Assembly (NCBI GenBank): GCA_028288775.1
Contig: JAQGHP010000121.1
Location: 1-8,059 of the forward strand
Source of the DNA: Phycisphaerales bacterium
GTDB taxonomy: Bacteria > Planctomycetota > Phycisphaerae > Tepidisphaerales > Tepidisphaeraceae
Length of the DNA stretch: 8,059 nucleotides
Direction of reading: 5' to 3'
Shown piece by piece: positions 6,252-8,059 of the stretch; the stretch's first letter is position 1; every line of letters begins with the position of its first letter. Under the pieces are notes generated by a model. That model saw nothing but the letters and a program-made list of their open reading frames with translations, was not told where the DNA came from and did not search any database. The translations under genes and the position numbers were made by a program.

Positions 6252-6284
6252 TGGCCATCCCGCCTGAACCGTCATTCGGCCAAG

Positions 6285-6653
6285 TCATTCGCGCCTGGTG
6301 CCCGGAGGCGTGGGCGGGCCGGCGGCGAGGGCGTCGTCGGCAGTCGCGTAGAGCTGGAACAGGTCCAGCAGCCGGGCCCGGCGAAGGGAGTCGGTGACCT
6401 GCTGCGAGGCCCCGGCGATTCTTACCACGCCCTTGTGCGGGGCGAGGCCCTGCCGGAGGCGGACCAGCAGGCCCATGCCCAGGCTCGAGATGAAGGCCAG
6501 CTTGGTGAGGTCGATCACCGCGATCGGCGGACGCTGGGCGGCCATGCGGTTGATGGCGATTTCAAAGCCGTCCATTCGCAGCCCAAGTTCGCCGCTCAGA
6601 CGCAGGATTGTCCCGGCGGGGACGTTGACCAGTTCGACCTTCAGGGGTTCCAT
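6285..6653 (-). CDS. STAS-domain protein, anti-sigma factor antagonist type
   Basis: This 122-residue cytoplasmic protein is essentially one STAS domain, the usual size for this group. Visible landmarks are the first beta strand (TILRLSGEL, 15-23), the signature IAVIDLTKLAFISSLGMGLLVRL (44-66) and KGVVRIAGASQQVTDSLRRARLLDLFQLYATADDAL (74-109), the usual core strand followed by the last helix. In SpoIIAA/RsbV the partner kinase phosphorylates a serine in a DSSG-type motif. Here the motif is S56-S57-L58-G59; S57 aligns with the phosphorylated serine, while the preceding Asp is Ser and the next Ser is Leu. Regulation by phosphorylation is therefore plausible but unproven. The proline-rich tail (112-118) is probably disordered. 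No anti-sigma kinase, PP2C phosphatase or sigma factor gene is adjacent. The start at 6653 is supported by a ribosome binding site. It is transcribed divergently from the beta-barrel gene. Confidence 0.88.
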   Translation of the reverse strand: MEPLKVELVNVPAGTILRLSGELGLRMDGFEIAINRMAAQRPPIAVIDLTKLAFISSLGMGLLVRLRQGLAPHKGVVRIAGASQQVTDSLRRARLLDLFQLYATADDALAAGPPTPPGTRRE

Positions 6654-6660
6654 CGCACAA

Positions 6661-6667
6661 CTTCCTT
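6661..6667 (-). promoter_or_regulatory. Ribosome binding site of the STAS gene
   Basis: On the minus strand AAGGAAG lies seven bases before the ATG at 6653, a good Shine-Dalgarno match that fixes this start. Confidence 0.65.
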
Positions 6668-6811
6668 ATTACGACTCTTTCAACCGTTCCCGCATCATCT
6701 CCCGGTTTTGTTGTGATTTAATTAACGACGGCACGCAGCGCCGATCCCATCGCATGATATGAAGACGGGTATATTTATGTGTTCGCGAGTAACTTTCGTA
6801 ACATTCGAACT
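6668..6811. promoter_or_regulatory. Divergent intergenic region between the STAS and beta-barrel genes
   Basis: About 145 nt must hold the promoters of both divergent genes. It contains the AT palindrome TTAATTAA (6718-6725) and TATATT (6770-6775), which could be a -10 element for the beta-barrel gene, though no good -35 is seen. Just before that gene's ATG lies GTAACTTTCG (6789-6798), identical to a decamer at 309-318 upstream of the FG-GAP gene, and TTCGAA (6804-6809). No exact promoter can be fixed. Confidence 0.4.
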
Positions 6812-8059
6812 ATGCGACGATTTATTGTGGGAATAGGGCTGGGGATCGGCCTGTTCGCCGCCGCGGCTCGGGGACAGGCGCCGCCGGCGGCGGAGAGGGC
6901 GCTGCAACAGGAGAACCGGCTTCGCCAGCTCCAGCAATTCGAACAGGACACCCGTCTGCGGGCCAACCCGGACATTCCGCCGGGCGAACGCCTTCTGCTC
7001 GATTACGGCGGATATACCTCGTTCGACTACCTCTCCATCGACGATTCGAACCAGAATAACCACGGTTTGCGTCAGTATGAGCTGGTCGGGTATCTACGGG
7101 CGAATCTCGACGGGGCGCAGGAACTCTTCCTCCGCGGCCGGACGGATTACCGCGATTACAACTCGGGCGACAGCTTCGACGGGTTCGGCAGCCGACTGAT
7201 TAACCCGGACCTCGACCGCGGCTACTACCGCTTCGACCTGCAACGCGCCCAAGCCGCGTACGGCAAAGGGGCGGGGCCGGTGAAGGTGGTTGCGGAAGTG
7301 GGTCGGGATCTGGCGTACTGGGCCAACGGCCTGGTGCTGACGGAAGTGCTGGACGGCGGATGGATTACCGTCGGCGCAGGCCCGGTGGAGTTGCAGGCGC
7401 TAGTGGGGATTACGCCCACGCGGACGGTGGACATTGACACGTCGCGGCCCGAATACGCGCAGAACACCCGCCGACTGTTTTACGGGGGGATGCTCAGCGC
7501 CCAACTTGGCGAGCACCGGCCGTTCGTCTACTTCCTGGAGCAGAACGACCAAAATAACAAAGACCTTTCGGTCGTCGGCCCCATCACCACCGCGTTCAAC
7601 TACAACAGCTACTACGCGGGAGTCGGGTCAGAAGGCGCGCTGACCGACAAATTGCGATATGGCGTGGAGGCGGCATTCGAAGGGGGCAGCACGCTTTCCA
7701 ACAGCTTCACGGCCGCGGGAACGGGGAGTTTGATTCCCGTGCTGCAGACGCGCAACGACATTCAAGCCTGGGCCGCGGACGCGCGGCTCGATTACCTGAC
7801 CGAAGGCCCGCGACAGACGCGCTTCACCGCGGAAGTCATCATCGCCAGCGGGGACCACGACCGCGGGACCAGCACCAATACCTTCAACGGCAGCAAGCCC
7901 GGCACCTTGGACCGCGGGTTCAACGCGTTTGGCCTTTTGAACACCGGCCTGGCCTTCTCGCCGGAGGTTTCCAACATCATCGTCGGGCGGGTCGGGGTTT
8001 CGACGTTTCCGCTGCCCAGCCATGCGGTGTTCCGAAGATTGCAGGTCGGAGCGGACTTC
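6812..8059 (+). CDS. Outer-membrane beta-barrel, alginate-export-like (3' end missing)
   Basis: 416 codons are open to the window edge without a stop, so the C-terminus is missing. The start at 6812 gives a clear signal peptide: MRRFIVGIGLGIGLFAAAARGQA, seen as an Arg pair followed by a hydrophobic core, with cleavage probably after residue 21 or 23. A short Gln/Arg/Glu-rich helix (about 28-50, possibly coiled coil) follows, then NPDIPPGERLLLDYGGY (52-68). From about residue 88 on there are many alternating amphipathic strands rich in Tyr, Phe, Gly and Asn, such as LRQYELVGYLRANL and QELFLRGRTDYRDY, with an EVGRD segment at about 162-166. This pattern resembles the alginate-export (AlgE-like) barrel family common in Planctomycetota. 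If so, it is an outer-membrane channel, but the substrate cannot be inferred and no alginate genes are in view. No Shine-Dalgarno sequence precedes the ATG. An unrelated porin-like barrel is the main alternative. Confidence 0.8.
   Translation, partial: MRRFIVGIGLGIGLFAAAARGQAPPAAERALQQENRLRQLQQFEQDTRLRANPDIPPGERLLLDYGGYTSFDYLSIDDSNQNNHGLRQYELVGYLRANLDGAQELFLRGRTDYRDYNSGDSFDGFGSRLINPDLDRGYYRFDLQRAQAAYGKGAGPVKVVAEVGRDLAYWANGLVLTEVLDGGWITVGAGPVELQALVGITPTRTVDIDTSRPEYAQNTRRLFYGGMLSAQLGEHRPFVYFLEQNDQNNKDLSVVGPITTAFNYNSYYAGVGSEGALTDKLRYGVEAAFEGGSTLSNSFTAAGTGSLIPVLQTRNDIQAWAADARLDYLTEGPRQTRFTAEVIIASGDHDRGTSTNTFNGSKPGTLDRGFNAFGLLNTGLAFSPEVSNIIVGRVGVSTFPLPSHAVFRRLQVGADF

Noticed and set aside
6080..6281. 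ATTCGGCC copies at 6080-6087 and 6274-6281 as a target-site duplication of the palindromic element
   Set aside because: They do not abut the element ends (10 and 22 nt away), so they are more likely coincidental.
6153..6716. Plus-strand open frame of 187 codons
   Set aside because: It is the reverse of the STAS gene plus part of the palindromic element. The STAS domain signature and its ribosome binding site are on the minus strand.

Overview
The window looks like chromosomal DNA of a high-GC bacterium, most likely a member of the Planctomycetota. The main reason is the architecture of the first large gene. It has a basic N-terminus ending in an EALEERLALSA motif, a variant of the planctomycete 'LEPR-XLL' sorting-type motif, followed by giant repeat modules and a dockerin-like tail. 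The class and genus cannot be fixed from the sequence alone.

Layout. Positions 1-562 hold no convincing gene. They carry short direct and inverted repeats, a candidate sigma70-type promoter (389-417) and a strongly structured leader (about 421-525) just before a good ribosome binding site. Gene 1 (563-4519, +) encodes a 1318-residue surface or secreted FG-GAP/VCBS repeat protein. It contains two parallel modules, each one Ig-like domain plus seven FG-GAP repeats, then two PKD/Ig-like domains and a degenerate dockerin-like C-terminus. Gene 2 (4641-5753, +) encodes an exported 370-residue protein with six BNR/Asp-box repeats, probably another beta-propeller. Positions 5754-6284 are non-coding. 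They hold a bulged 12-bp hairpin, a TATA-rich 12-bp palindrome with an extended -10 shape, two back-to-back hairpins, and a 154-bp inverted-repeat element that looks like a small dispersed palindromic repeat (MITE-like). Gene 3 (6285-6653, -) is a single-domain STAS protein (anti-sigma factor antagonist type). Gene 4 (6812 to the window end, +, divergent from gene 3, incomplete) encodes an exported outer-membrane beta-barrel most like the alginate-export (AlgE-like) family.

Working together. Three of the four genes encode exported or envelope proteins and two of these are repeat propellers. Genes 1 and 2 are co-directional with a 121-nt gap and may be co-transcribed, but no shared pathway can be shown. 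The STAS gene is a lone cytoplasmic regulator, with no anti-sigma kinase or phosphatase in view. I see no defence system, CRISPR array, tRNA, rRNA or transposase. The most promising undescribed signals are the nested palindromic element at 6098-6251, the structured leader of gene 1, and the candidate small RNA around 5960-6031.
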